Shown piece by piece: positions 27,061 through 36,019 of a stretch of DNA of 64,000 nucleotides; the first letter of the stretch is position 1, and each line of letters begins with the position of its first letter. The position numbers and the translations under genes are program-made. The stretch is from Streptomyces regalis (GTDB taxonomy: Bacteria; Actinomycetota; Actinomycetes; Streptomycetales; Streptomycetaceae). The stretch covers positions 15,693 to 79,692 of the forward strand of contig NZ_LLZG01000376.1 of assembly GCF_001509475.1 (NCBI RefSeq), in the 5' to 3' direction. The notes under the pieces are model-generated. The model was not told where the DNA came from. It did not search any database and saw nothing but the letters and a program-made list of their open reading frames with translations.

Positions 27061-27099
27061 GCGGTCCGGTCCGGGGCCCGAAACCCCGGACCGGACCGC
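27061..27099 (+). terminator. Strong hairpin between pstS and pstC (attenuator)
   Basis: A 16-bp perfect stem (27061-27076 with 27084-27099, GCGGTCCGGTCCGGGG and complement) encloses a 7-base loop, 8 bases after the pstS stop. It is not followed by a U-tract. Located inside the pst operon, it likely allows partial termination or stabilises the pstS mRNA end, giving PstS excess over the membrane subunits. Confidence 0.85.
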
Positions 27100-27196
27100 A
27101 TCGTCCGGTGCACCGCCGCCCGGAGCCGTCGCCGATCACGTACGGCTCCACCGAGCCGCCGCAGACCGTGTGCGGCTCCGCAGACCGGAGAACCCG

Positions 27197-28204
27197 ATGG
27201 ATATATCGACGAAGAACACCGAAGCACCTCCCCCCATCCCACAGCCGACGGCGACCGAGCAGAAGCGCGCGGCCCACGGCGCCACCCGACCCGGCGACCG
27301 GATCTTCCTCGGTCTCTCCCGCGGGTCGGGCATCCTGCTGCTGGTGATCATGGCCGCCATCGCGGTCTTCCTCACCTACCGCGCCACCCTCGCGATCAGC
27401 AAGGACGAGGGCAACTTCCTCACCACCTCCGACTGGAACACCGGCGCGACCCCGCCGGTCTTCGGTATCGCCGTCCTGGCCTTCGGCACGATCATCTCCT
27501 CGATCATCGCCATGGTCATCGCGGTCCCGATCGCCGTCGCCATCGCGCTGTTCCTCACGCACTACGCCCCGCGCAAACTCAGCGGCCCCATCGCGTATGT
27601 GATCGACCTGCTCGCCGCCGTGCCGTCCATCGTGTACGGCCTGTGGGGCGCCATGATCCTCGTACCGAACCTGACCGGCCTGTTCGGCTGGCTGGACGCG
27701 TACCTCGGCTGGACCGGCATCTTCTCCTGGGACGGCGGCGCCCCCCGCGCGATGTTCACGGTCGGCATCCTGCTCGCGATCATGATCCTGCCGATCATCA
27801 CCAACGTCAGCCGCGAGGTCTTCCGCCAGGTCCCGCAGATGCACCAGGAGGCGGCCCTTGCGCTCGGCGCCACCCGCTGGGAAGTGATCCGCATGGCGGT
27901 CCTCCCCTTCGGCCGCTCCGGCGTGATCTCCGCCTCGATGCTCGGCCTCGGCCGCGCGCTCGGCGAGACGATGGCCGTGGCCACCGTGCTCTCCCCGGAC
28001 TTCATCATCCACGGCAGCGTGCTCAACCCGGGCGGTGGAACCTTCGCCCAGAACATCGCCAGCAAGTTCAGCGAGGCCACCGAATTCGGCCGGGACGCGC
28101 TGATCGCCTCCGGTCTGGTCCTGTTCGTCATCACCCTGCTGGTCAACGGCGCGGCCCGCGCGATCATCGCCCGCCGCAAGGAGTACTCGGGGGCCAACGC
28201 ATGA
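27197..28204 (+). CDS. pstC: Phosphate ABC transporter permease PstC
   Basis: The ATG at 27197 with a CGGAG ribosome binding site gives 335 residues. Six membrane helices are visible (SGILLLVIMAAIAVFLTY, IAVLAFGTIISSIIAMVIAV, and others) plus the EAALALGATRWEVIRMAVLPFGRSG coupling loop that contacts PstB. It forms the channel with PstA. Its stop overlaps the pstA start (ATGA). Confidence 0.96.
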   Translation: MDISTKNTEAPPPIPQPTATEQKRAAHGATRPGDRIFLGLSRGSGILLLVIMAAIAVFLTYRATLAISKDEGNFLTTSDWNTGATPPVFGIAVLAFGTIISSIIAMVIAVPIAVAIALFLTHYAPRKLSGPIAYVIDLLAAVPSIVYGLWGAMILVPNLTGLFGWLDAYLGWTGIFSWDGGAPRAMFTVGILLAIMILPIITNVSREVFRQVPQMHQEAALALGATRWEVIRMAVLPFGRSGVISASMLGLGRALGETMAVATVLSPDFIIHGSVLNPGGGTFAQNIASKFSEATEFGRDALIASGLVLFVITLLVNGAARAIIARRKEYSGANA

Positions 28205-29256
28205 GCAACGCAGCCGTCACCGAAAAGCGCGCCAGCACCCTGCGCGGTGCCCGCCTGCCCAAGTGGTCCCCGTACGCCATCGCGGCCGGCTCGGTCGCCG
28301 TCGCGGTCGGCATCGGCCTGGCCGCCGGCCTCGACAGCCGCGTCCAGTTGGGCCTGATCGCCGGTCTCCTCTTCATCCTCGGTTCGTACGTCATCGCCGC
28401 CCGGGTCGAGGGCCGGCGCCAGGCCAAGGACCGCGTCGCGACCTCTCTCGTCTGGGTCGCCTTCCTGCTGGCGGTCGTCCCGCTGGTCTCCCTGGTCTGG
28501 ACGACCATCGCTCGCGGTGTGAAGGTCCTGGACGTCTACTTCCTGACCCACTCCATGGGCGTGGTCGCCGACTCCCAGCCGGGCGGCGGCATCTACCACG
28601 CCATCCTCGGCAGCCTGGAGCAGGTCGGCCTCGCCACGCTGATCGCCGCGCCGATCGGCGTGCTCACCGCGATCTACCTGGTGGAGTACGGGCGTGGCAA
28701 CCTCGCCCGGTCCGTCACCTTCTTCGTCGACGTCATGACCGGTATCCCGTCGATCGTCGCCGGCCTGTTCATCCTCAGCCTCATGCTGATGTTCGACATG
28801 CAGCCCTTCGGCTTCGCCGGCTCACTGGCCCTGGCGATCCTGATGATGCCGGTCGTCGTCCGCTCCACGGAGGAGATGCTCAAGCTCGTCCCGAACGAGC
28901 TGCGCGAGGCCTCCCTGGCGCTGGGCGTGCCCAAGTGGCGCACCATTCTGAAGGTGGTCCTGCCGACCTCCCTCGGCGGCATCACCACCGGCATCATGCT
29001 GGCCATCGCGCGTATCGCCGGTGAGACCGCGCCCGTGCTGCTGCTGGTGTTCGGCAGCAAGTTCATCAACGCCAACCCCTTCGAGGGTGCGCAGGCGTCG
29101 CTGCCGCTGTACATCTACCAGCAGTACGGTTCCGGAGAGACCCCGGCGTACGACCGCGCCTGGGCGGCATCGCTCACGCTGATCGCATTCGTGATGATCC
29201 TCAACATGGTGGCCCGCGGGATCGCCCGCTGGAAGGCCCCGAAGACCGGTCGCTGA
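28201..29256 (+). CDS. pstA: Phosphate ABC transporter permease PstA
   Basis: This 351-residue permease is coupled to pstC. It has an N-terminal extension with two helices (AIAAGSVAVAVGIGLAAGL, LGLIAGLLFILGSYVIAA) before the core six-helix permease, with VTFFVDVMTGIPSIVAGLF and the EASLALGVPKWRTILKVVLP coupling loop. Partner of PstC in phosphate import. Confidence 0.96.
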   Translation: MSNAAVTEKRASTLRGARLPKWSPYAIAAGSVAVAVGIGLAAGLDSRVQLGLIAGLLFILGSYVIAARVEGRRQAKDRVATSLVWVAFLLAVVPLVSLVWTTIARGVKVLDVYFLTHSMGVVADSQPGGGIYHAILGSLEQVGLATLIAAPIGVLTAIYLVEYGRGNLARSVTFFVDVMTGIPSIVAGLFILSLMLMFDMQPFGFAGSLALAILMMPVVVRSTEEMLKLVPNELREASLALGVPKWRTILKVVLPTSLGGITTGIMLAIARIAGETAPVLLLVFGSKFINANPFEGAQASLPLYIYQQYGSGETPAYDRAWAASLTLIAFVMILNMVARGIARWKAPKTGR

Positions 29257-29298
29257 CGCGGCCATACAGCGACCGAAAACTCTGGAAGTGACGTAAAA

Positions 29299-30075
29299 AT
29301 GGCCAAGCGAATCGACGTAAGCGGTCTGACCGCCTACTACGGCTCCCACAAGGCGATCGAAGACATCTCGATGACGGTCGAGCCCCGCTCGGTGACGGCC
29401 TTCATCGGCCCCTCCGGCTGCGGCAAGTCGACGTTCCTGCGCACGCTGAACCGCATGCACGAGGTCACCCCCGGCGGCCGCGTCGAGGGCAAAGTGCTGC
29501 TGGACGACGAGGACCTGTACGGCACGGGCATCGACCCGGTGTCCGTCCGCCGCGAGGTCGGCATGGTGTTCCAGCGCCCGAACCCCTTCCCCACGATGTC
29601 GATCTTCGACAACGTGGCGGCGGGGCTGAAGCTGAACGGCAGCTACAAGAAGAGCGAGCTGCAGGACATCGTCGAGAAGTCCCTCAAGGGCGCCAACCTC
29701 TGGAACGAGGTGAAGGACCGCCTGAACAAGCCCGGTTCCGGCCTCTCCGGCGGCCAGCAGCAGCGCCTGTGCATCGCGCGGGCGATAGCGGTGGAGCCCA
29801 AGGTCCTGCTGATGGACGAGCCCTGCTCGGCCCTGGACCCGATCTCCACGCTCGCCATCGAGGACCTGATCGGCGAACTGAAGGAACGCTTCACGATCGT
29901 CATCGTGACGCACAACATGCAGCAGGCGGCGCGCGTCTCGGACCGCACGGCCTTCTTCAACCTCGCCGCCGTCGGCCAGCCCGGCAAGCTGATCGAGATC
30001 GACGACACGGAGCGCATCTTCTCCAACCCGTCGGTCCAGGCCACGGAGGACTACATCTCCGGCCGCTTCGGCTGA
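29299..30075 (+). CDS. pstB: Phosphate ABC transporter ATPase PstB
   Basis: PstB (258 residues) powers PstCA. Walker [11 protein letters not shown]-loop [10 protein letters not shown], signature LSGGQQQRL, Walker B LLMDEP and switch His THNMQQ are all intact; the YDLYG-type [16 protein letters not shown] segment is typical of PstB. It lies 42 bases after pstA with a GGAAGTGA ribosome binding site and is last in the operon, followed by two hairpins. Confidence 0.97.
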   Translation: MAKRIDVSGLTAYYGSHKAIEDISMTVEPRSVTAFIGPSGCGKSTFLRTLNRMHEVTPGGRVEGKVLLDDEDLYGTGIDPVSVRREVGMVFQRPNPFPTMSIFDNVAAGLKLNGSYKKSELQDIVEKSLKGANLWNEVKDRLNKPGSGLSGGQQQRLCIARAIAVEPKVLLMDEPCSALDPISTLAIEDLIGELKERFTIVIVTHNMQQAARVSDRTAFFNLAAVGQPGKLIEIDDTERIFSNPSVQATEDYISGRFG

Positions 30076-30097
30076 TCCGCCACCAGGCGACACGAAC

Positions 30098-30173
30098 CCC
30101 TCGCGGTGCTGCATGGCGGTGCCACCGCGAGGCAGATAAAGGGCCCGCCCCCTGGCTCCCAGGGGGCGGGCCC
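30098..30173 (+). terminator. Double hairpin terminating pstSCAB
   Basis: Two successive hairpins follow pstB: 30098-30107 with 30122-30131 (10 bp, CCTCGCGGTG) and 30141-30155 with 30159-30173 (15 bp perfect, GGGCCCGCCCCCTGG, 3-base loop), the latter followed by GTCTGT. Beyond them, 30180-30230 holds a direct repeat of TGGGTGGGAGGCGT followed by TCGGCAGG or TTGGCAGG, which is not explained. Confidence 0.85.
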
Positions 30174-30259
30174 GTCTGTATGGGTGGGAGGCGTTTCGGC
30201 AGGCTGGGTGGGAGGCGTCTTGGCAGGCACTGCCTTCTCACCGCTTCCTTACCGCCGCC

Positions 30260-30439
30260 TCAACCCCTCACATGCCCTGCCGCGTCCGTCCGCGCCAGAC
30301 TCCGCGCGCGTCTCGCCGGCCCCCGCCAGCCGCAGCTGCACTGGGCTGTGCAGAAGGGGCCCTTCTCCACCATCGTCATGCGGTGGTCCAAGGGGTCGCC
30401 GTGATTTCGGGAAGAGCTCGGTCCGTCCTTCTGCGCCAC
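30260..30439 (-). CDS. Small Cys/Trp protein (about 59 aa)
   Basis: The minus-strand frame contains MVEKGPFCTAQCSCGWRGPA followed by RRARSLARTDAAGHV. The compact FCTAQCSCGW motif with three Cys resembles small metal-binding or redox peptides, and I recall similar short proteins annotated as hypothetical in Streptomyces. GTG 30439 is the best start; ATG at the DHRM codon or an upstream TTG are alternatives. It is convergent with pstB. Confidence 0.55.
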   Translation of the reverse strand: MAQKDGPSSSRNHGDPLDHRMTMVEKGPFCTAQCSCGWRGPARRARSLARTDAAGHVRG

Positions 30440-30531
30440 ACCGACAACGTTACCCAGGGCAAGTAAGCGCAACGCCCCGCCGTGCGTGACGGGGGCACCT
30501 ACCCGTCGTTAACCGGAACGACAGGGGGCCC

Positions 30532-31404
30532 GTGACGGACGTACCGGCTGGGGGTAGGCAGGCGATGACGGAGCGGCAGCAGCACAAGCGGAGGCGCGGG
30601 GCGGGCGTTGCGGCCGGGGTCCTGTGTGTCTGCCTGGCGGGCAGCGGGTGCGCGCAGAGCGGCGCCGCCGCCGAGGACGCGCGCGAGGGCGAGGCCGTGC
30701 AAGCCGTGCGGAGCGCAGCCGATGCGCTCGTCGGCGCCCGGAGCTCCAAGGCCCGTACCTCCATGGAGATGGCCACCGGCGGCACCCGCGTCACCATCCG
30801 CGGCGAGGGCGTGTACGACTTCCGCAGGCAGATCGGGCAGCTGAAGGTCCAACTGCCGCAGGATCCCGCCGGCACCCCCGACCAACGGCCGATCATGGAA
30901 CTCCTCGCTCCCGGGGCCCTGTTCATGAAGAACCGAGGCGCCGGTGTGCCCGCCGACAAGTGGGTGCGCGTCGAGACCCGGTCCCTCTCGGACGGCAACC
31001 TCGTCACCGGCGGCGCCACCGATCCGTTCGCCGCCGCCGAGGTGCTGCGCGGGGCGCGGACGGCGACGTATGTCGGTGAGGACGAGATCGCCGGTACGCC
31101 GGTGCGGCACTACCGGGGGACGGCTGACCTGGGGATTGCCGCTCAGGACGCGTCCGACGGGAACAAGGAGTCCCTGGCGGCGGCGGCGAAAGGGTTCGCC
31201 ACGGACAAGGTCCCCTTCGACGTCTACCTCGACGAGGCCGGCCGGATCCGAAAGGTCCGGCACCGGTTCAGTTTCGTCAACGGACAGATGAACAACGCCG
31301 TCGCCGTGGCCTCCACGACCTTGCTGTACGACTTCGGGGCCCCCGTCGACGTACGGCTGCCGGACGGCGACGACATCTACGCGGGCAAGATTGCCGAGGA
31401 GTGA
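30532..31404 (+). CDS. Lipoprotein, LppX/LolA-fold-like candidate
   Basis: Starting at GTG 30532 (or ATG 30565), the protein has a lipoprotein signal (GAGVAAGVLCVCLAGSGC; lipobox Cys near residue 40). The mature part of about 250 residues shows repeated beta strands (ARTSMEMATGGTRVTIRGEGVYDF, KWVRVETRSL, VPFDVYLDEAGRIRKVRHRFSF), typical of LolA/LppX-like convex beta-sheet lipoproteins that bind lipids. Residue-level proof is not possible by eye. It is monocistronic and lies between pstB and csoR. Confidence 0.72.
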   Translation: MTDVPAGGRQAMTERQQHKRRRGAGVAAGVLCVCLAGSGCAQSGAAAEDAREGEAVQAVRSAADALVGARSSKARTSMEMATGGTRVTIRGEGVYDFRRQIGQLKVQLPQDPAGTPDQRPIMELLAPGALFMKNRGAGVPADKWVRVETRSLSDGNLVTGGATDPFAAAEVLRGARTATYVGEDEIAGTPVRHYRGTADLGIAAQDASDGNKESLAAAAKGFATDKVPFDVYLDEAGRIRKVRHRFSFVNGQMNNAVAVASTTLLYDFGAPVDVRLPDGDDIYAGKIAEE

Positions 31405-31526
31405 GGGCCGGGGTGAGGGTCGGCGTATGCGTGCGTGACGGGCGTCAAGAACTAGCCCGTCCGTGCCATGCGCGGCGTGTAGGCCGCTCCCTACTCTAGG
31501 AAGTCGGTAACGGCAGAGAAGAGGTG

Positions 31527-31703
31527 ATGCACGTGGCTCCGGTCGGCGGTACGGCAGTTCAGGACCACGTCGCCCTCGCCGAGATCGAGCTGTGCGGAGA
31601 GCTGATCATCGCGGCGTCGACCGCCCGCGAGGACCGGCTCAGCCTGGAGAGCATCGACGAGGTGCTGAGAGTCGCTGAGGAACGGGACACGTCGGACAAG
31701 TGA
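31527..31703 (+). CDS. Small acidic hypothetical protein (58 aa)
   Basis: An AGAGAAGAGGTG ribosome binding region precedes ATG 31527. The sequence (ALAEIELCGELIIAASTARE, LSLESIDEVLRVAEE) is an amphipathic helical protein with one Cys, no signal peptide, and few rare residues. I recall a conserved small gene of this type in this genomic location in streptomycetes, but no function. It is convergent with csoR, 9 bases apart. Confidence 0.7.
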   Translation: MHVAPVGGTAVQDHVALAEIELCGELIIAASTAREDRLSLESIDEVLRVAEERDTSDK

Positions 31704-31712
31704 GCGACCTCA

Positions 31713-32090
31713 TCAGGTCCGCAGCAGTCGCCCGATCGCCTTCGTCGCCTCTTCCACCTTGGCGTCGATCTCCGTACCGCCCTTGAGGGCCGCGTCGGCG
31801 ACGCAGTGGCGGAGGTGCTCCTCCAGCAGTTGCAGGGCGAAGGACTGCAGGGCCTTGGTGGAGGCGGACACCTGCGTGAGTATGTCGATGCAGTAGACGT
31901 CCTCGTCGACCATGCGCTGCAGGCCACGGATCTGGCCCTCGATCCGGCGCAGGCGCTTGAGGTGCTCGTCCTTCTGCTTGTGGTACCCGTGGATGCCCCG
32001 GTCGTGGTCGGTCACGACCTCCGGGACGGCTGCTTCCGCGGCCTGGTCAGTGGCGGAGGGCACACCCGCGCCGGCCTCGGTGGTCGTCAT
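31713..32090 (-). CDS. csoR: Copper-sensing repressor CsoR
   Basis: The 125-residue protein has a disordered N-terminal extension and the all-helical CsoR/RcnR domain: GYHKQKDEHLKRLRRIEGQIRGL, then the Cu(I) ligand Cys in EDVYCIDIL and the His and second Cys in EEHLRHCV (H-x3-C), a complete copper triad. It represses promoters when copper-free and leaves DNA on Cu(I) binding. A palindrome typical of CsoR sites lies 27 bases upstream of its start, so autoregulation is likely. Confidence 0.95.
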   Translation of the reverse strand: MTTTEAGAGVPSATDQAAEAAVPEVVTDHDRGIHGYHKQKDEHLKRLRRIEGQIRGLQRMVDEDVYCIDILTQVSASTKALQSFALQLLEEHLRHCVADAALKGGTEIDAKVEEATKAIGRLLRT

Positions 32091-32116
32091 CGCGTCCTCC
32101 AGTCAGAAACCGCTTC

Positions 32117-32137
32117 ATATACCCCTACTGGGTATAT
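32117..32137 (-). promoter_or_regulatory. CsoR operator palindrome
   Basis: ATATACCC (32117-32124), a 5-base centre, and GGGTATAT (32130-32137) form a perfect 8-bp inverted repeat upstream of csoR. The TACCC/GGGTA core matches known copper-responsive CsoR boxes. It probably overlaps the csoR promoter. Confidence 0.85.
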
Positions 32138-32326
32138 CGTACCGAACTTTGCTAGGTATAGGGCCTGTGGCCGACACCGCGAACGACCGCTGGACTGGAC
32201 CACTGGGCAGCCCCCGTGCCGACCACTGTGCCTGATGGGCGACACTGGGGGACGGCCCATTAGCCCTGGCCGGATGATGCGCCTAGCATCAGCCTGACCG
32301 AACCGACGCTTCTTGAGGACCCTCAC

Positions 32327-32947
32327 GTGCGCTTTCGTCTGACCCCCCGGGAGACGAGCTTCTACGACATGTTCGCCGCATCCGCGGACAACATCGTCAC
32401 GGGCTCGAAACTCCTGATGGAACTGCTCGGGGCGGACACCGCCGGCCGGGCCGAGATCGCAGAGCGTATGAGGGCCGCGGAACACGCAGGTGACGACGCC
32501 ACACACGCGATCTTCCACCAGCTGAACTCCTCGTTCATCACGCCGTTCGACCGCGAGGACATCTACGCCCTCGCATCCTCCCTCGACGACATCATGGACT
32601 TCATGGAGGAGGCCGTCGACCTGGTCGTCCTCTACAACGTCGAGGAACTGCCCAAGGGCGTCGAGCAGCAGATCGAGGTGCTGGCACGCGCGGCCGAGCT
32701 GACGGCCGAGGCGATGCCGAACCTGCGCACGATGGACAACCTCACCGAGTACTGGATCGAGGTCAACCGCCTCGAGAACCAGGCCGACCAGATACACCGC
32801 AAGCTCCTGGCCCACCTCTTCAACGGCAAGTACGACGCGATCGAGGTCCTCAAGCTCAAGCAGATCGTGGATGTGCTGGAGGAGGCGGCGGACGCCTTCG
32901 AGCACGTGGCGAACACGGTGGAGACCATCGCCGTCAAGGAGTCCTGA
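32327..32947 (+). CDS. DUF47 PhoU-like regulator of phosphate transporter
   Basis: This 206-residue helical protein of the DUF47/PhoU-related family starts at GTG 32327. Conserved acidic motifs (DDATHAIFHQLNSSFITPFDREDIYALASSLDDIMDFMEE and EVLKLKQIVDVLEEAADAFEHVANTVE in shortened terms) are the family's metal-cluster helices. DUF47 genes nearly always precede a Pit transporter and modulate its activity or sorting; here the two are 9 bases apart and co-transcribed. Confidence 0.93.
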   Translation: MRFRLTPRETSFYDMFAASADNIVTGSKLLMELLGADTAGRAEIAERMRAAEHAGDDATHAIFHQLNSSFITPFDREDIYALASSLDDIMDFMEEAVDLVVLYNVEELPKGVEQQIEVLARAAELTAEAMPNLRTMDNLTEYWIEVNRLENQADQIHRKLLAHLFNGKYDAIEVLKLKQIVDVLEEAADAFEHVANTVETIAVKES

Positions 32948-32956
32948 AGCCCACCC

Positions 32957-33955
32957 ATGGACACCTTTGCGCTGGTCGCGACCATCGGAGTCGCGCTCTT
33001 CTTCACGTACACCAACGGCTTCCACGACTCCGCGAACGCGATCGCCACGTCCGTGTCGACGCGCGCGCTGACACCGCGGGCCGCGCTGCTGATGGCCGCG
33101 GTGATGAATCTCGGCGGCGCCTTCCTGGGTTCGGGCGTGGCCAAGACGGTCAGTGAGGGACTGATCCAGACACCCGAGGGCTCGAAGGGAATGGGGATCC
33201 TCTTCGCGGCCTTGGTGGGCGCGATCACCTGGAACCTGATCACCTGGTACTTCGGCCTACCGTCGTCCTCCTCCCACGCCCTGTTCGGAGGCATGGTGGG
33301 AGCGGCACTTGCAGGCGGAACCACCGTGTACTGGCACGGCGTCCTGGAGAAGGTCGTCATCCCGATGTTCGTGTCGCCGATCGTCGGCCTGTGCGCGGGC
33401 TACCTGGTGATGACGGCGATCATGTGGATCTTCCGCCGCGCGAACCCGCACAAGGCCAAGCGGGGCTTCCGTATCGCACAGACGGTCTCGGCCGCCGGCA
33501 TGGCCCTCGGCCACGGCCTCCAGGACGCCCAGAAGACCATGGGCATCGTGGTGATGGCGCTGGTCATCGCCGACGTCGAGGACTACGGCGACCCGATCCC
33601 GGTATGGGTCAAGATCGCGTGCGCCGTGATGCTGTCACTCGGCACGTACGCCGGCGGCTGGCGCATCATGCGCACCCTCGGCCGCAAGATCATCGAACTG
33701 GACCCGCCCCAGGGCTTCGCCGCGGAAACAACGGGCGCGTCGATCATGTTCACCACAGCCTTCCTCTTCAAGGCCCCGATCTCCACGACCCACGTCATCA
33801 CGTCCGCGATCATGGGCGTGGGCGCAACGAAGCGGGTGAACGCCGTGCGCTGGGGCGTGGCCAAGAACATCGTCCTGGGTTGGTTCATCACGATGCCGGC
33901 AGCGGCCGCGGTGGCTGCGGCGGCCTTCGGGGTCGTACATCTGGCGTTCTTGTAG
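32957..33955 (+). CDS. pit: Low-affinity inorganic phosphate transporter (Pit family)
   Basis: PiT symporters import metal-phosphate with protons. The 332-residue protein carries the duplicated signature: GFHDSANAIATSVSTRAL near the N-terminus and GHGLQDAQKTMGIV in the centre, plus SSSHALFGGMVGA and ISTTHVITSAIMGVG. About ten helices are visible. It shares an operon with the DUF47 gene and complements the high-affinity Pst system encoded 3 kb upstream. Confidence 0.95.
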   Translation: MDTFALVATIGVALFFTYTNGFHDSANAIATSVSTRALTPRAALLMAAVMNLGGAFLGSGVAKTVSEGLIQTPEGSKGMGILFAALVGAITWNLITWYFGLPSSSSHALFGGMVGAALAGGTTVYWHGVLEKVVIPMFVSPIVGLCAGYLVMTAIMWIFRRANPHKAKRGFRIAQTVSAAGMALGHGLQDAQKTMGIVVMALVIADVEDYGDPIPVWVKIACAVMLSLGTYAGGWRIMRTLGRKIIELDPPQGFAAETTGASIMFTTAFLFKAPISTTHVITSAIMGVGATKRVNAVRWGVAKNIVLGWFITMPAAAAVAAAAFGVVHLAFL

Positions 33956-34389
33956 GCGTCGGGCGGGGGCGAGGACTCGGTCCACGGTCTGAGAGCTGCG
34001 GCGCTGACGCGGCGACGGGGGACGAGGACTCCGTCGGCGTTCTGAGAACTGCGGCACTGGCGCCGGGAGGTGACGGAGCTCTGGCATTCGATCTCGGCCA
34101 TCCCGAGCCCCCACCCGCACGGGGCTTCGCCTCACGGTGCTGACGGTCACCTCCCAACACCGGTCCGCGCATTTCAGCCCGTCCGGCGTTTGAGGACGAG
34201 GCCCGTTCAGGGCCGAAGCGGGGGTCCAGGGGGCGGCAGCCCCCTGGCGGGGCCGAAGGGGCGGAGCCCCTTCAGGATGGGACGGGTAGGGGCGGCGGGG
34301 GCGAGAAACGCACCACGGCAACCGCACCGCACCATGGAACCCCGCCCCCCACCACCCCGTCTCGTTCCACGTAACCCCCAGGAGGCGAC
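33956..34389. other. 434-base gap with repeat element after pit
   Basis: No gene is supported. 33960-34140 is GC-rich without motifs; 34172-34300 is a dispersed Streptomyces repeat described separately; 34300-34389 is the leader of the oxidoreductase gene with an AGGAGG ribosome binding site. Confidence 0.6.
34172..34300. repeat. Dispersed Streptomyces intergenic repeat with nested hairpins
   Basis: The segment includes GCCCGTCCGGCGTTTGAGGA, a GCCCGTTCAGGGC hairpin, CAGGGGGCGGCAGCCCCCTG and AAGGGGCGGAGCCCCTT. From memory this module is repeated dozens of times in Streptomyces genomes in intergenic sites, commonly downstream of genes. It contains at least three consecutive hairpins and probably acts as a transcription terminator for pit. 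Confidence 0.8.
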
Positions 34390-35952
34390 ATGGAACGGCG
34401 TACCTTCATCGGCGGCGGCGCAGCAGCCCTCACCGCCCTGGCAGCAACCGCCTGTAAGGCCAACTCGGACACAGGCACGGCCGCCGACACAGCCACCCGC
34501 ACCGAGACCACCACCACCCGAACCACAACCGCCTCCGCCCCCGCCAACTGGACCGCCCTCGCCCAAGACCTCGACGGCCCCCTCATCCGCCCGGGCGACG
34601 CCGACTGGAAATCAGCCCACCAGCTCTACAACACCCGCTTCGACTCCCTGAAGCCCGCCGCAGTCGCCTACGTCGCCCACCCCGACGACATCCGCACCAC
34701 CCTCGCGTACGCCCGAGCCCACAACCTCCACGTCGCCATCCGCAACGGCGGCCACTCCTACGCCGGCTGGTCCTCCGGCAACAACCGCCTGATCATCGAC
34801 GTCTCCAAGCTCAACCGCATCCGAGCCTCCGGCAACACCGCGGTCATAGGCGCCGGCTCCAAGCTCATCGACGTCTACCGAGCCCTCGCCGCAAAGGGCA
34901 CCACCATCCCCGCCGGCTCCTGCCCCACCGTCGGCGTCTCCGGCCTCACCCTCGGCGGCGGCCACGGCGTCACCTCCCGCGCCTACGGCCTGACCTGCGA
35001 CAGCCTCACCCAGGCCACCCTGATAACCGCCGACGGCAAGCAGCTCACCGCCAACGCCACCACCAACAAGGACCTGTTCTGGGCCCTGCGCGGCGCCGGC
35101 AACGGCAACTTCGGCGTCGTGACGGAACTGCACTTCAAGACCCACCCGGCCCCCCAGGCCGTAACGGCATACATGACCTGGCCCTGGTCGAAGGCCGCCG
35201 CGCTGATCAAGGCCTGGCAGGAGTGGGGCCCGACCCAGCCCGACGAGATCTGGTCGTCCCTGCACGTGGCCAACTACGCCGGCGGCACCCCCACCATCTC
35301 CGTCGCCGCGTTCTCCCTGGGCACCTACGGCGAGCTCCAGAACGCCGTTGACCGCCTGGCCGACCGCCCCGGCGGCCCCGGCCCCGCGACCAACGTCGCC
35401 CTCAAGCGCCGCTCGTACGAGCAGTCGATGGAGCTCTACGCCGGCTGCTCGTCGTTCACCACGGACGCGCAGTGCCACCTCCCCGGCTCCACCCCGGGCC
35501 GCTCCCCGCAGGGCGCGCTGGGCCGCGAGACGTACGCGGCGAAGTCGGACTTCTTCGACCGTTCGCTCTCCTCGGCCGGCATCCAGACCCTGCTGAAGCA
35601 GATGCAGGCGGTCCGCGGCGGCTCCGGCAGCATCGCACTCACGGCCCTCGGCGGAGCCGTCAACCGCGTCTCCCCCACGGCAACCGCCTTCGTGCACCGC
35701 CGCTCCCGCATCCTGGCCCAGTACATCGGCTCCTGGCGCGCCGGTACGACGGGCTCCGCGTCCCAGGCCTGGCTGAAGTCGGCCCACGACGCGATGCGGC
35801 CGTACGCCTCGGGCGCCGCGTACCAGAACTACGCCGACCCGACCCTGAGGGACTGGCGCAAGGCGTACTACGGGGATGCGGCGACGCGCCTGACGAAGTT
35901 GAAGAAGCAGTACGACCCGCAGGGCTTTTTCACGTACCCGCAGGCGCTGTAG
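34390..35952 (+). CDS. Exported FAD-linked oxidase, berberine-bridge-enzyme type (bicovalent FAD)
   Basis: The 520-residue product begins with a Tat-like leader ending in a lipobox-like site (MERRTFIGGGAAALTALAAT, then AC). A PCMH/VAO FAD-binding domain has RNGGHSYAGWSSGNN (His for 8-alpha linkage), TLGGGHGVTSRAYGLTCDSL (Cys for the second FAD bond) and GNFGVVTELHF. The BBE C-terminal motif YQNYADPTL with WRKAYYG and KKQYDPQGFF follows. Such enzymes oxidise sugars or secondary metabolites with O2. Bicovalent attachment is predicted from the His/Cys pair. Confidence 0.93.
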   Translation: MERRTFIGGGAAALTALAATACKANSDTGTAADTATRTETTTTRTTTASAPANWTALAQDLDGPLIRPGDADWKSAHQLYNTRFDSLKPAAVAYVAHPDDIRTTLAYARAHNLHVAIRNGGHSYAGWSSGNNRLIIDVSKLNRIRASGNTAVIGAGSKLIDVYRALAAKGTTIPAGSCPTVGVSGLTLGGGHGVTSRAYGLTCDSLTQATLITADGKQLTANATTNKDLFWALRGAGNGNFGVVTELHFKTHPAPQAVTAYMTWPWSKAAALIKAWQEWGPTQPDEIWSSLHVANYAGGTPTISVAAFSLGTYGELQNAVDRLADRPGGPGPATNVALKRRSYEQSMELYAGCSSFTTDAQCHLPGSTPGRSPQGALGRETYAAKSDFFDRSLSSAGIQTLLKQMQAVRGGSGSIALTALGGAVNRVSPTATAFVHRRSRILAQYIGSWRAGTTGSASQAWLKSAHDAMRPYASGAAYQNYADPTLRDWRKAYYGDAATRLTKLKKQYDPQGFFTYPQAL

Positions 35953-36019
35953 CGGTCACAGTCATCAACACAACACGACGCAAGCCAAGAAAGGCACGTC
36001 AACGGCGGCGCCAAACGCC

